From Deltaproteobacteria bacterium (lineage in GTDB: Bacteria; Myxococcota_A; UBA9160; UBA4427): DNA of 64,000 nucleotides. The position numbers were made by a program, and so were the translations under genes. How positions within the stretch are numbered: position 1 is the first letter of the stretch; every line of letters begins with the position of its first letter. The stretch is taken from the NCBI GenBank assembly GCA_029261835.1, contig JAJDAO010000050.1, positions 186,001 to 250,000 on the forward strand. The letters are read 5' to 3'. Positions 10,033-18,163 of this stretch are shown here, piece after piece. The notes under the pieces are model-generated. The model saw only the letters and a program-made list of their open reading frames with translations. It ran no database searches and was not told the origin of the DNA.

Positions 10033-11517
10033 ATGGCGATTCCTACAGTGATGGGGACCGAGATTGAATTCGGGATCATCGTCCGGAATGATCCCGACTT
10101 CGATCCGATCTCCAGCTGCGTGCTGTTGGTGAACGCCTATCGCGAGGATCCCGACGGTCAGATTCTCTGGGACTACGACCAAGAGAATCCACTCGCCGAC
10201 GCTCGAGGCTTCCAGGTCGATGGCGAGAAGTACACGCCCAATCAGCAAGAGAACATCGCCCGCAACAAGACCCTGATCAACGGCGCCCGCTACTACGTCG
10301 ATCACGCACACCCCGAGTACTCCTGCCCCGAGGTGACCAACGCCCGCGATCTCGTGGTTCACGAGAAGGCCGGAGAGCGCATCGTCGAGATCAGCCGACG
10401 GGAGGCCAACAATCTGCTTCCGGACGGCGCCGTCATGCTGATCCACAAGAACAACAGTGATCGCAAGGGGAACAGCTACGGCTGTCACGAGAACTATCTG
10501 ATGGACCGCCGTACCTCCTTCAAGCGGATCGTCGAGCACTTGCTCCCGTTCTTCGTCACGCGCCAGGTCTACTGCGGCGCGGGCAAGGTGGGGAGCGAGA
10601 ACCGCGGGGAGCCCTGCGACTTCCAGATTTCGCAGCGGGCAGATTTCTTCGAGACCGAGGTTGCGCTCGACACGATGGTCAAGCGGCCCATCATCAATAC
10701 GCGCGATGAGCCCCACGCGGACCGGGACAAGTATCGGCGCTTGCACGTGATCGTGGGTGATTCGAACATGAACGAGCACACGATCTATCTGCGAAACGGC
10801 GTGACGGGGCTGATCTTGTCGATGATCGAAGACGGCGCCATCACGCGGGATCTCTCTTTGCGAGATCCCGTTCGCGCCATCCGGGAGGTCTCCCACGATC
10901 CGGCGCTCGGGGCGGAGATCCAGCTCGACAACGGCAAGCGGATGACCGCTGTGCAGGTCCAGCAAGAGTTCCTCGAAATGGCTCTTGCCTACGCGTCGAG
11001 TCATCCGATCGATGCGGTGACCGAAGACGTCCTCGCCCGCTGGCAGCAGCTACTCGAACGACTCGCTCGTGATCCGATGGATCTTAGCCGCGAGATCGAC
11101 TGGGTGGCGAAGAAGGCCCTGATCGAGAGCTTCATGGATCGAAAGGGTCTGGACTGGCGTGCCTCGCAGGTTCAGATGCTCGACCTGCAGTATCACGATT
11201 CGCGTCCGGACAAGGGCCTCTACCATATGCTGGAGCGCCAGAACAAGGTCGAGCGGATCGTTTCCGATGAGGAGATCAACGCGGCCATTCGCAGGCCGCC
11301 GAGCGACACCAGGGCCTACTTTCGCGGGGAGTGTCTGCGGCGCTACCCGAGAGAGATCTTCGGCGTGAACTGGGATTCGATCTCCTTTGGTTTCGAGGAG
11401 GAGCCAATCAAGCGGGTCATGATGTCGGAGCCCCTCAAAGGGACCAGAGAGTATGTCGAAGACCTGCTGGATCAGTCCGACAGCGCCGCGGCGCTTCTGG
11501 CGAACATGGGCGCGTAG
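10033..11517 (+). CDS. dop: Pup deamidase/depupylase Dop
   Basis: Dop belongs to the glutamine-synthetase-like Pup ligase family. It removes Pup from substrates and, where Pup ends in Gln, deamidates it. The N-terminus GTEIEFGI is the nucleotide-binding strand, the Asp in YYVDHAHPEYS corresponds to the catalytic Asp, and the stretch ENPLADARGFQVDGE before it fits the Dop-loop insertion absent from PafA. INTRDEPHAD and RRLHVIVGDSNM are shared with PafA. Since the adjacent Pup already ends in Glu, the likely essential role here is depupylation. ATG 10033 has GGAG seven bases upstream. Position between arc and pup is as in actinobacteria. Confidence 0.93.
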   Translation: MAIPTVMGTEIEFGIIVRNDPDFDPISSCVLLVNAYREDPDGQILWDYDQENPLADARGFQVDGEKYTPNQQENIARNKTLINGARYYVDHAHPEYSCPEVTNARDLVVHEKAGERIVEISRREANNLLPDGAVMLIHKNNSDRKGNSYGCHENYLMDRRTSFKRIVEHLLPFFVTRQVYCGAGKVGSENRGEPCDFQISQRADFFETEVALDTMVKRPIINTRDEPHADRDKYRRLHVIVGDSNMNEHTIYLRNGVTGLILSMIEDGAITRDLSLRDPVRAIREVSHDPALGAEIQLDNGKRMTAVQVQQEFLEMALAYASSHPIDAVTEDVLARWQQLLERLARDPMDLSREIDWVAKKALIESFMDRKGLDWRASQVQMLDLQYHDSRPDKGLYHMLERQNKVERIVSDEEINAAIRRPPSDTRAYFRGECLRRYPREIFGVNWDSISFGFEEEPIKRVMMSEPLKGTREYVEDLLDQSDSAAALLANMGA

Positions 11518-11635
11518 CGGATTGCTGGCGTTCGAGCGGGCGATTGCGCGCCCAGAGGTATAGTGAATGGCGAGATTCATCCGGAGTCTAGACCGGCGTT
11601 CCAGGGACGAGGAGAGAGACAGGCCGCCGATCTTC

Positions 11636-11845
11636 ATGGCCGCGTCCACGGAACAGAAGCGCAAGCCCAAGGGCGGGGATGCGGAAGAGGAGGCCTCGGA
11701 CGAGGCCGGGGGTTCGAAGAAGATCGCCAAGAAGGGCGAGGATCTGAAGGAAGAGATGGATTCCCTGATGGACGAGATCGACTCCGTGCTCGAGGAGAAC
11801 GCCGAGGAATTCGTCAAGAATTACGTCCAGCGCGGAGGCGAGTGA
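11636..11845 (+). CDS. pup: Prokaryotic ubiquitin-like protein Pup
   Basis: A small disordered modifier attached to substrate lysines through its C-terminal Glu. From ATG 11636 it is 69 aa, close to the usual 64-70. The C-terminal half (DEIDSVLEENAEEFVKNYVQ) is nearly identical in pattern to actinobacterial Pup, and the last four residues are RGGE, so the ligatable Glu is encoded directly. The N-terminal half is Lys, Asp and Glu-rich as expected. An in-frame ATG at 11567 has a better-placed AGAGG and would add 23 residues (MARFIRSL to PPIF); which start is used cannot be settled from sequence alone. It is flanked by dop and prcB. Confidence 0.95.
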   Translation: MAASTEQKRKPKGGDAEEEASDEAGGSKKIAKKGEDLKEEMDSLMDEIDSVLEENAEEFVKNYVQRGGE

Positions 11846-11895
11846 GCGCACAGCGCAGCGCCCGCGCAGCACCTGACGAATCAAAGAGGGGGTGA

Positions 11896-12693
11896 TTGGT
11901 GCTGTTGAGAGGCAAGTACCAGGGCTCGAGCTTCTTCGAGCTCCTGCAGGTGGATTACAAGCATTTGCTGCCCGCGCTGCCAGCCGACGCACAACCGGCC
12001 GGGGCGCAGGTGCCGCACGGGACCACCGTCTTGGCGATGAAGTACCAGGGTGGCGTGCTGGTGGCTGGCGATCGTCTAGCCACGGCCGGTCATTCAGTGG
12101 CTTCGCGCGATGTTGTCAAGGTCTTTGCCACGGATGGGAATTCGTTGATGGCGATCTCCGGCGCCGCAGGTCCGTGCATCGAGATGGCGCGGATCCTGTC
12201 CGTGGAGCTCGAGCACTACGAAAAGATCGAGGGGGAGCCGCTCGAGCTCGATGGCAAGGCGAACAAGCTGTCGCAGATGATCCGCCAGAACCTGCCAGCC
12301 GCGATGCAGGGCTTGGCCGTGGTGCCGCTCTTTGCCGGCTATGACCTGCGCCGCAAAGAGGGACGGCTCTGGAAATTCGACATCACGGGCGGTCGCTATG
12401 AAGAGATGGAATTCGACGCCACCGGGTCCGGCGGTCTGTTCGCCCGCGAGTCGCTCAAACATGACTGGCGCGCCGACCTTTCGAAGGAGGAGGCGGTGCG
12501 GGCAGCCATTGAAGCGCTGACAGCCGCTGCCGACGAGGATCGCGCGACTGGCGGTGTGGATCTCGAGCGCAAGATTTATCCGGTCGTGAAGCTTTGCTCC
12601 GCTGAGGGCGTCGATGAGGGGAGTGAGCAGGAGATCGAACAGGCGTATCGCAACGTCCTAGAGCGGCGTGGGCGCGGAGGTGCTTCCCAATGA
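11896..12693 (+). CDS. prcB: 20S proteasome beta subunit (N-terminal Thr protease)
   Basis: PrcB forms the two inner catalytic heptameric rings. It is made with a propeptide of about 42 residues removed autocatalytically before the nucleophile Thr; the junction is visible as VPHG followed by TTVLAMKYQGGV. Other active-site features are AGDRLAT (Asp17-like region) and MKYQGGV (Lys33-type strand further on), with the closing GSGG segment. The TTG start at 11896 is followed at once by GTG 11899; an AGAGGGGG tract lies just upstream, and either may be used. It overlaps prcA by four bases (ATGA), so the subunits are probably made in balance. Confidence 0.95.
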   Translation: MVLLRGKYQGSSFFELLQVDYKHLLPALPADAQPAGAQVPHGTTVLAMKYQGGVLVAGDRLATAGHSVASRDVVKVFATDGNSLMAISGAAGPCIEMARILSVELEHYEKIEGEPLELDGKANKLSQMIRQNLPAAMQGLAVVPLFAGYDLRRKEGRLWKFDITGGRYEEMEFDATGSGGLFARESLKHDWRADLSKEEAVRAAIEALTAAADEDRATGGVDLERKIYPVVKLCSAEGVDEGSEQEIEQAYRNVLERRGRGGASQ

Positions 12694-13388
12694 CCATGCC
12701 CTTCTATGTCTCACCCGAACAAATCATGGCCGACAAGGCCGAGTTTGCTCGCAAGGGGATCGCGAGAGGCAAGTCGATCGTTGCTCTCGAGTACCAGGAC
12801 GGGGTCCTCCTGATCGCGGAGAATGCGACCAGTCTCTCGAAGGTCGGCGAAATCTACGACCGCATCGCCTTTGCGGGCGTCGGAAAGTTCAGTGAGTTCG
12901 ACCAGTTGAGGAAGCTCGGCGTGCGCTTTGCCGACACCAAGGGCTACGCCTACAGCCGCGAAGACGTGCGGGGCCATGCCTTGGCCAACGCTTATTCGCA
13001 GGCCATCGGTGAGGTCTTCACCCGAGAGATGAAGCCTCTAGAGATTGAGATCATCGTCGCCGAGGTTGGGGATGATCGATACCAGGATCACCGGGACAAC
13101 ACCCTCTACCGAGTGACGTTCGACGGATTCATCAGCGACCACAGGCGTTACTGCGTGATCGGTGGGAACGTAGAGGACGTCGAGAGCATCCTTAAGAACG
13201 ACTACCAGGACGGCATGTCCAGATCAGAGGCGGCGAAGTTGGGGCGGAAGGCCCTCGACTCTGGGGCAGAACGCGGCTCCAGCCTGACAGAGGAGAACCT
13301 GGAAGTCTGTATCCTGAGCCGCTCTCGACCGGGTCGAAAGTTCGAACGTCTTTCGACCGATGAAGTTAGCAGTATGTTAGGAGCGTAG
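12690..13388 (+). CDS. prcA: 20S proteasome alpha subunit
   Basis: PrcA forms the outer gating rings that contact the ATPase tails. The 232-aa sequence begins MTMPFYVSPEQIMADKAEFARKGIARG, with the alpha-subunit N-terminal helix (H0) and no catalytic Thr. GVLLIAENAT, KVGEIYDRIAFAGVG and YGYSRED-like GYAYSREDVRG are typical of actinobacterial-type PrcA. It starts inside the end of prcB (ATGA overlap) and is followed by pafA after 49 bases. Confidence 0.95.
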   Translation: MTMPFYVSPEQIMADKAEFARKGIARGKSIVALEYQDGVLLIAENATSLSKVGEIYDRIAFAGVGKFSEFDQLRKLGVRFADTKGYAYSREDVRGHALANAYSQAIGEVFTREMKPLEIEIIVAEVGDDRYQDHRDNTLYRVTFDGFISDHRRYCVIGGNVEDVESILKNDYQDGMSRSEAAKLGRKALDSGAERGSSLTEENLEVCILSRSRPGRKFERLSTDEVSSMLGA

Positions 13389-13437
13389 GGGGGCTCGCCG
13401 TGTCGCGTGTCTCCCGTCGGCGGAAGCAGACCACGCG

Positions 13438-14844
13438 ATGCAAAAACGCATTTATGGCATCGAGACCGAGTACGGGATCATCTTTACGCCTGATGGGCGA
13501 AAGACGCTGCCGGTCGAGAAGGCGATCCGCTTCCTTTTCGAGAAGCTCATCACAACAGAGCACTTCCTGAACGTCTTCCTGGAGAACGGGGCGCGCTTCT
13601 ACCAGGACACCGGATGCCACCCCGAGTACGCGACGCCCGAGTGCGCCTCGCCCAAGCAATTGATCATCTATGACAAGGCGGGCGAGCGGATCCTCGAAGA
13701 TCTGCAGGTCTATGCCGAAGAGAAGATCCGCGAGGAGCGGATCCCCGGCAAGCTGTCCATCTTCAAGAACAACACCGACTTCGTCGGCAACAGTTACGGC
13801 TGTCACGAGAACTACCTGGTCGATCGTGACGTCGATTTCTACTACCTGGCAGAGCAGCTGATCCCATTCCTCGTGACTCGCCAGATCTACACCGGTGCGG
13901 GCAAGGTCTTTCAAACGCAAGAGGGGATTCACTACTGCGTCAGTCAGCGTGCGCAGCATATCTACCAGAAGATCTCGGGTACCACGACGAACGATCGCTC
14001 AATCATCAACACGCGGGACGAACCGCACGCCGATCGAGAGAAGTACCGCCGCCTACACGTAATTGTGGGCGACTCGAACATGAGCGAGTATACGAACTTC
14101 GTGAAGGTCGGGACCTGTTCGGTCGTCCTGCAGATGATCGAGGACAACTATATCAACAAGGATTTCACACTTCGAAATCCAGTGAAGGCCGTCAAGGACA
14201 TTACCTACGACGTTACCTGCAAGCGCCGACTCCGGCTCGATAGCGGTCGCGAGTACTCTCCCATCGAGATTCAACGCGAATACTGCGAGATGGCGCAGAA
14301 GTACATTGAGCAGTATCCGGTCAGCGACGATCACAAACAGGCGGTCCAGATGTGGCAACATGTTCTCGACTGCTTGGACGACGATCCAAACCGTCTCGAC
14401 AGGCAAATAGACTGGGTAATCAAGCGCCGCTTGATCGAGTCCTATATCGAGCGACATGGAGCTTCGTGGAGTGATCCGAAGGTCTTCATGGTCGACTTGC
14501 AGTACCATGACATTCGTCGCGAGCGCAGCCTCTACTATCTACTGGAGCGCAACGGGGCGGTGGAGCGGGTCTTTAGCGACGAGGAGGTGGAGCGGGCCAA
14601 GACGGAGCCGCCTCCCGATACGCGGGCACGAATGCGTGGCGAGTTCATCAAGCTCGCTCGAGAGAACTCGATCCAGTATGACCTGGATTGGTCGAATATC
14701 CGGCTGGGTAATCTTCTCAATGTTCGCGTGATCTGCAACAATCCCTTCGAGACCGACACCGAAAAGGTTGCGGAGCTGGTGCGTACGATTCAGAAGACCA
14801 ACCTGAGGAAGACGAGTCTTTCAAAGCTGGTCATTCAGTCCTGA
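13438..14844 (+). CDS. pafA: Pup-protein ligase PafA
   Basis: PafA phosphorylates the C-terminal Glu of Pup and links it to substrate lysines. The start MQKRIYGIETEYGI is characteristic, the catalytic Asp lies in ARFYQDTGCHPEYATPEC, and there is no Dop loop. NSYGCHENYLV, IINTRDEPHADREKYRRLHVIVGD and the C-terminal domain are all present; 468 aa is close to the usual length (about 450-480). Its base composition looks lower than its neighbours: two 60-base lines counted by hand (14161 and 14281) are 29/60 and 31/60 G+C, against clearly GC-richer flanks. That may reflect selection or more recent transfer. It ends the operon. Confidence 0.95.
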   Translation: MQKRIYGIETEYGIIFTPDGRKTLPVEKAIRFLFEKLITTEHFLNVFLENGARFYQDTGCHPEYATPECASPKQLIIYDKAGERILEDLQVYAEEKIREERIPGKLSIFKNNTDFVGNSYGCHENYLVDRDVDFYYLAEQLIPFLVTRQIYTGAGKVFQTQEGIHYCVSQRAQHIYQKISGTTTNDRSIINTRDEPHADREKYRRLHVIVGDSNMSEYTNFVKVGTCSVVLQMIEDNYINKDFTLRNPVKAVKDITYDVTCKRRLRLDSGREYSPIEIQREYCEMAQKYIEQYPVSDDHKQAVQMWQHVLDCLDDDPNRLDRQIDWVIKRRLIESYIERHGASWSDPKVFMVDLQYHDIRRERSLYYLLERNGAVERVFSDEEVERAKTEPPPDTRARMRGEFIKLARENSIQYDLDWSNIRLGNLLNVRVICNNPFETDTEKVAELVRTIQKTNLRKTSLSKLVIQS

Positions 14845-14960
14845 GCCGGGCGACTCGCAGGCCTTGCCTGGCGCCTCTCCAGCAATCCTTGAATCGCGGC
14901 GAGTAGTCCGAAGAGACGACTGCATTTCAAGTCGAGAACGCGAGACCAGGGAGGCAATAC

Positions 14961-15482
14961 ATGGCAGCTCCGAAGCCGAGTCCCGACCTCAGCGTCGTGA
15001 GTCCCGATGCCCACTCCGTGGAGCGTGAGGAGCGCGGGGCCGCCCGTGAGTCCGACGAAAGGCCTCAGGCGCCGACGCGCCAGCGTCGGAGTGTGCTGAT
15101 CTGGCTACTGGCAGCGGTGATTGCCGTCGGCACCCTGCTGTTCGTCAAGCAGTACCAGCGGGCGGAGAGGCTGGCCGCTCAGGTGCTTGCCCAGGAGGCC
15201 GAACTCGAAGCGGCCAGCCAGCAGCTTGCCGCCTACCAGAGCCACCTGGACAGCGTTCGCACGAGCGTTGGCGACCTCTCCGATCGAATCGGGGTTCTTC
15301 AGACTCTCGTGAGTCGCGATCCGCTGGCGGAGCCGGAGGTTCCGCCTGGCGGCGCTGTGCAGGCTGAGCCGAGGCTGCCCGCACGGCTGCCGGTGCAGCG
15401 GGGGACTGGCGTCACGGTCGGTGGGGTCCTCGAGGGAGTGGAAACACCCAGCCCGCCGGCAGTCGAGGAGCCCCCCGCATAG
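14961..15482 (+). CDS. Single-pass membrane coiled-coil protein, function unknown
   Basis: A 173-aa product with a polar N-terminus, one transmembrane segment at about residues 45-62 (SVLIWLLAAVIAVGTLLFV), a predicted coiled coil at about 65-115 (RAERLAAQVLAQEAELEAA) and a Pro/Glu/Val-rich tail. This topology suggests a cytoplasmic N-terminus and a periplasmic coiled coil. GGGAGG seven bases before ATG 14961 supports the start. It follows pafA on the same strand but with a 116-base gap. I do not recognise a family; a cell-envelope role is only a guess from its closeness to mreB. Confidence 0.7.
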   Translation: MAAPKPSPDLSVVSPDAHSVEREERGAARESDERPQAPTRQRRSVLIWLLAAVIAVGTLLFVKQYQRAERLAAQVLAQEAELEAASQQLAAYQSHLDSVRTSVGDLSDRIGVLQTLVSRDPLAEPEVPPGGAVQAEPRLPARLPVQRGTGVTVGGVLEGVETPSPPAVEEPPA

Positions 15483-15873
15483 GCGGAGGTGCTCGTCCCA
15501 TCGGTCCTCTCCGCGCTCTCCGCCCCGCCGGAGAGCCAGCGAGCCGTCCGACGAGCGAGAGGCGGTTCGCATCTGAGCGGCCTCTCGTCGGGAGCCAGCG
15601 GCCGCTGCAGAGCTGGGTATCTTCTCCCCGGCTCCCCGGCTCCCCGGCTCCCCGGCTCGAGATGTCGCCTCAGGCTCGTCCCAGTGCCGTGAGCGCGTGA
15701 TCTCGGGGCCGGAGATCACCCCGGCCGGTGCCGCCGTGCCGTCCGTCGCCCGGTGGCAGTGCTTTCGCCTTGCGACGACCGCTTTTGCCTCAACCTCTGC
15801 GTACCACTGCCGATAGTTCTTCCGAGGACGGACGCCACACCCGGCCGAGCGGAACCCCGGAAGGACTCTTCAG
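15483..15873. other. Intergenic interval upstream of mreB
   Basis: About 390 bases without a convincing gene; the short ORFs here are out-of-frame GC-rich artefacts. It contains a four-copy tandem repeat of CTCCCCGG and presumably the mreB promoter and leader, but no consensus promoter stands out. Confidence 0.5.
15624..15655 (+). repeat. Tandem repeat, four perfect copies of CTCCCCGG
   Basis: Four head-to-tail copies of the octamer CTCCCCGG, with partial units on both sides. A short non-coding repeat of this kind can change copy number by slippage. It lies about 220 bases upstream of mreB. Confidence 0.85.
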
Positions 15874-16914
15874 ATGCTGTTGGACGCCATTGCGGGATGG
15901 TTCTCACACGATCTCGCGATCGACCTGGGGACAGCCAATACGCTGGTCTATAGCCGCGGCAAGGGGCTGGTCTGCTCCGAGCCCAGCGTGGTCGCGGTTA
16001 CGACGAAGAACGAGGGGCGCGGTGGCCAGCGGGTGCTCGCCGTTGGGCACGCGGCGAAAGAAATGCTGGGCCGTACGCCGGGCTCGATCAACGCGATTCG
16101 TCCCATCAAGGATGGCGTGATCGCCGACTTCGAAATCACGGAGGCGATGCTCCGCTATTTCATCCAGCGCGCCCACAACCGTCGCACGCTCGCGCGGCCT
16201 CGCATCGTGATCTGCGTTCCACCCTGCATCACGAGCGTCGAGAAGCGCGCAGTTCGGGAGTCTGCTCTATCGGCTGGTGCGCGAGAGGTCTTCCTCATCG
16301 AGGAGCCGATGGCGGCAGCCATCGGTGCCGGCCTGGACGTCACGGCGCCCACTGGCAACATGGTCGTGGATATCGGCGGTGGCACGACTGACGTCGCCGT
16401 AATCTCGCTCTCCGGTATCGTCACCTCGCGCTCGATTCGTACGGGTGGCGACAAGATGGACGAGGCGATCATCAACTACGTCAAGCGCAAGTACAACATG
16501 CTGATCGGTGAGCGGACCGCCGAAAACGCGAAGATGACCATTGGCACGGCCTCGACCGAGACCAAGGCCTCCACCATGGAGATCAAGGGACGGGACCTGG
16601 TCGCCGGCATTCCCAAGGTCGTCGTGACCACGAGCGACGAGATTCGCGAGGCGCTGGTCGAGCCCATTCACTCCGTTGTCGAGACGGTTCACCTCACACT
16701 GGAGAAGACGCCGCCCGAGCTGGCGGCCGATATCGTGGATCGCGGCATCATGCTGGTCGGCGGTGGGTCACTGCTCCGGGATCTCGATCAGGTGCTGCGG
16801 CAGGAGACCAAGCTGCCGATCCTGCGTAGCGAGGATCCCTATACCGCGGTCGTGCATGGCGCTGGCAAAGCGCTGGACAACATCTCGCTGCTGCGAGAGG
16901 TGGCGCTGGGCTGA
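15874..16914 (+). CDS. mreB: Rod-shape-determining actin homologue MreB
   Basis: MreB forms membrane-bound filaments that guide lateral wall synthesis. The 346-aa protein has the actin-fold signatures: phosphate-1 loop DLAIDLGTANTLVY, phosphate-2 VVDIGGGTTDVAVISL, GGDKMDEAI and the adenosine segment GIMLVGGGSLLRDLD. The amphipathic N-terminus MLLDAIAGWFSHD fits membrane binding. GGAAGGA lies upstream of the ATG. Unusually, mreC and mreD do not follow; the next gene is an oxidoreductase. Confidence 0.97.
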   Translation: MLLDAIAGWFSHDLAIDLGTANTLVYSRGKGLVCSEPSVVAVTTKNEGRGGQRVLAVGHAAKEMLGRTPGSINAIRPIKDGVIADFEITEAMLRYFIQRAHNRRTLARPRIVICVPPCITSVEKRAVRESALSAGAREVFLIEEPMAAAIGAGLDVTAPTGNMVVDIGGGTTDVAVISLSGIVTSRSIRTGGDKMDEAIINYVKRKYNMLIGERTAENAKMTIGTASTETKASTMEIKGRDLVAGIPKVVVTTSDEIREALVEPIHSVVETVHLTLEKTPPELAADIVDRGIMLVGGGSLLRDLDQVLRQETKLPILRSEDPYTAVVHGAGKALDNISLLREVALG

Positions 16915-16943
16915 ACATCGGCCAGCAGCGCGCGGGAGAAGAA

Positions 16944-16974
16944 GCGTCCCCAACGGGCGCCTCTCTCGTTTTCG
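16944..16974 (+). terminator. Possible rho-independent terminator after mreB
   Basis: A short hairpin (GCG, bulged T, CCC, loop CAAC, GGGCGC) is followed by CTCTCTCGTTTTC, a loosely T-rich tract. It sits about 30 bases after the mreB stop. The stem is short, so the call is weak. Confidence 0.3.
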
Positions 16975-16999
16975 GCTTTGGTAGGCTCCCTGTCGAGCC

Positions 17000-18136
17000 A
17001 TGCAGCAGACGAAGATTCTGATCATCGGTGGTGGCATCGCCGGCCTCTCCACCGCCTGGCATCTGGCACATGACGCCTCGGACGCCGAGGTCGTGCTCGT
17101 CGAGCGCGAGAAGCATCTCGCCAGCCACTCGAGTGCCCTCAACGCTGCAATCTTGCGCACGCTCGGCCCCGACCCGCTCGCGACTGAGATCGCCCTGAGG
17201 AGCGCGCGTTTCTTGCGTTCACCGCCGGCGGGATTCAGCGATGTCCCGCTGGTGGATTGCCGCGGGCTCATCTTGGCTGCGGGCGATGATCTCGCCGACT
17301 CGCTCAGCGATTGCGTGAAGCATCTCGGTGGTGATGCCAAAGTCGAGACGCTCTCGCGAACGGGTCTGAGAGCTCTGGTGCCCGCCTTTCAAAGTGACGT
17401 AGCCGCGGCCTATCGCTTTGCGGAAGAGGGGCAGATCGACATCGCCGCACTGGCGGCGGGCTATGCCCGTGGTGCACGGCGCGGCGGCGTGACATTGCGG
17501 CGGAGCTGCCGGGTCGAGGCGCTGCTTCGCGAGGGTGGTCGCGTCGCGGGCGCGCGGCTCGTGGGTGGCGAGGAGATCCGCGCGCAGATCACCGTCCTCG
17601 CTGCTGGCGGCTGGGCGGGTGAGCTGGGACGGGGGGTCGGCTCGCGAATCGCGCTGCGCCCGACTCGCCGGCACCTCATGGTCACCGCTCCGGAGCGAGC
17701 CATTGATCGCCGCTGGCCCGTGCTCTGGAAGCTCGGAGAACAGCAGTTCTACTGTCGCCCGGAGAGCGGCGGAATGCTGCTGTGCGCCTGCGACGTCAGC
17801 GATGTTGAGCCCGAGCACTGCACGCCGGTCGCAGAGGTGAAAGAGGTGATCGCTCTCAAGACAGCACATCATCTTCCGGCTCTCGCCGAGGCGGGTGTTG
17901 CCCATTTCTGGTGCGGCACTCGCACCTTCACGCCCGACGGCCGATTCGATATCGGTCCGGACCCCGATCTCGCCGGTCTCTTCTGGGTGGCGGGACTGGG
18001 CGGTGCGGGGATGGCCTGCGCGGCGGAGGTGGGGCGCATCGCCAGTCGGCTGTTGCTCGGAACAGGCGTTTCGCGAGAGCTGGCGGCGAGTCTGGCGCCC
18101 GGACGGCCAGAGGGCGCGCGTGTGGCGAAGTGGTGA
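17000..18136 (+). CDS. FAD-dependent oxidoreductase, D-amino-acid/sarcosine oxidase (DAO) family
   Basis: The N-terminal dinucleotide motif ILIIGGGIAGLSTAWHLA binds FAD, and HSSALNAAILRT is typical of the glycine/sarcosine oxidase branch. A late motif DIGPDPDLAGLFWVAGLGGAGM closes the FAD fold. Family members oxidise amines such as sarcosine, dimethylglycine, glycine or D-amino acids. The 378-aa length fits a single-domain enzyme. It is the first gene of the corrinoid methyl-transfer island, 27 bases before the zinc methyltransferase, so a role in oxidising a demethylated or N-methyl product is plausible but unproven. Confidence 0.82.
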   Translation: MQQTKILIIGGGIAGLSTAWHLAHDASDAEVVLVEREKHLASHSSALNAAILRTLGPDPLATEIALRSARFLRSPPAGFSDVPLVDCRGLILAAGDDLADSLSDCVKHLGGDAKVETLSRTGLRALVPAFQSDVAAAYRFAEEGQIDIAALAAGYARGARRGGVTLRRSCRVEALLREGGRVAGARLVGGEEIRAQITVLAAGGWAGELGRGVGSRIALRPTRRHLMVTAPERAIDRRWPVLWKLGEQQFYCRPESGGMLLCACDVSDVEPEHCTPVAEVKEVIALKTAHHLPALAEAGVAHFWCGTRTFTPDGRFDIGPDPDLAGLFWVAGLGGAGMACAAEVGRIASRLLLGTGVSRELAASLAPGRPEGARVAKW

Positions 18137-18163
18137 GGCGATGACCGATTCGGGAAGTCGGGC

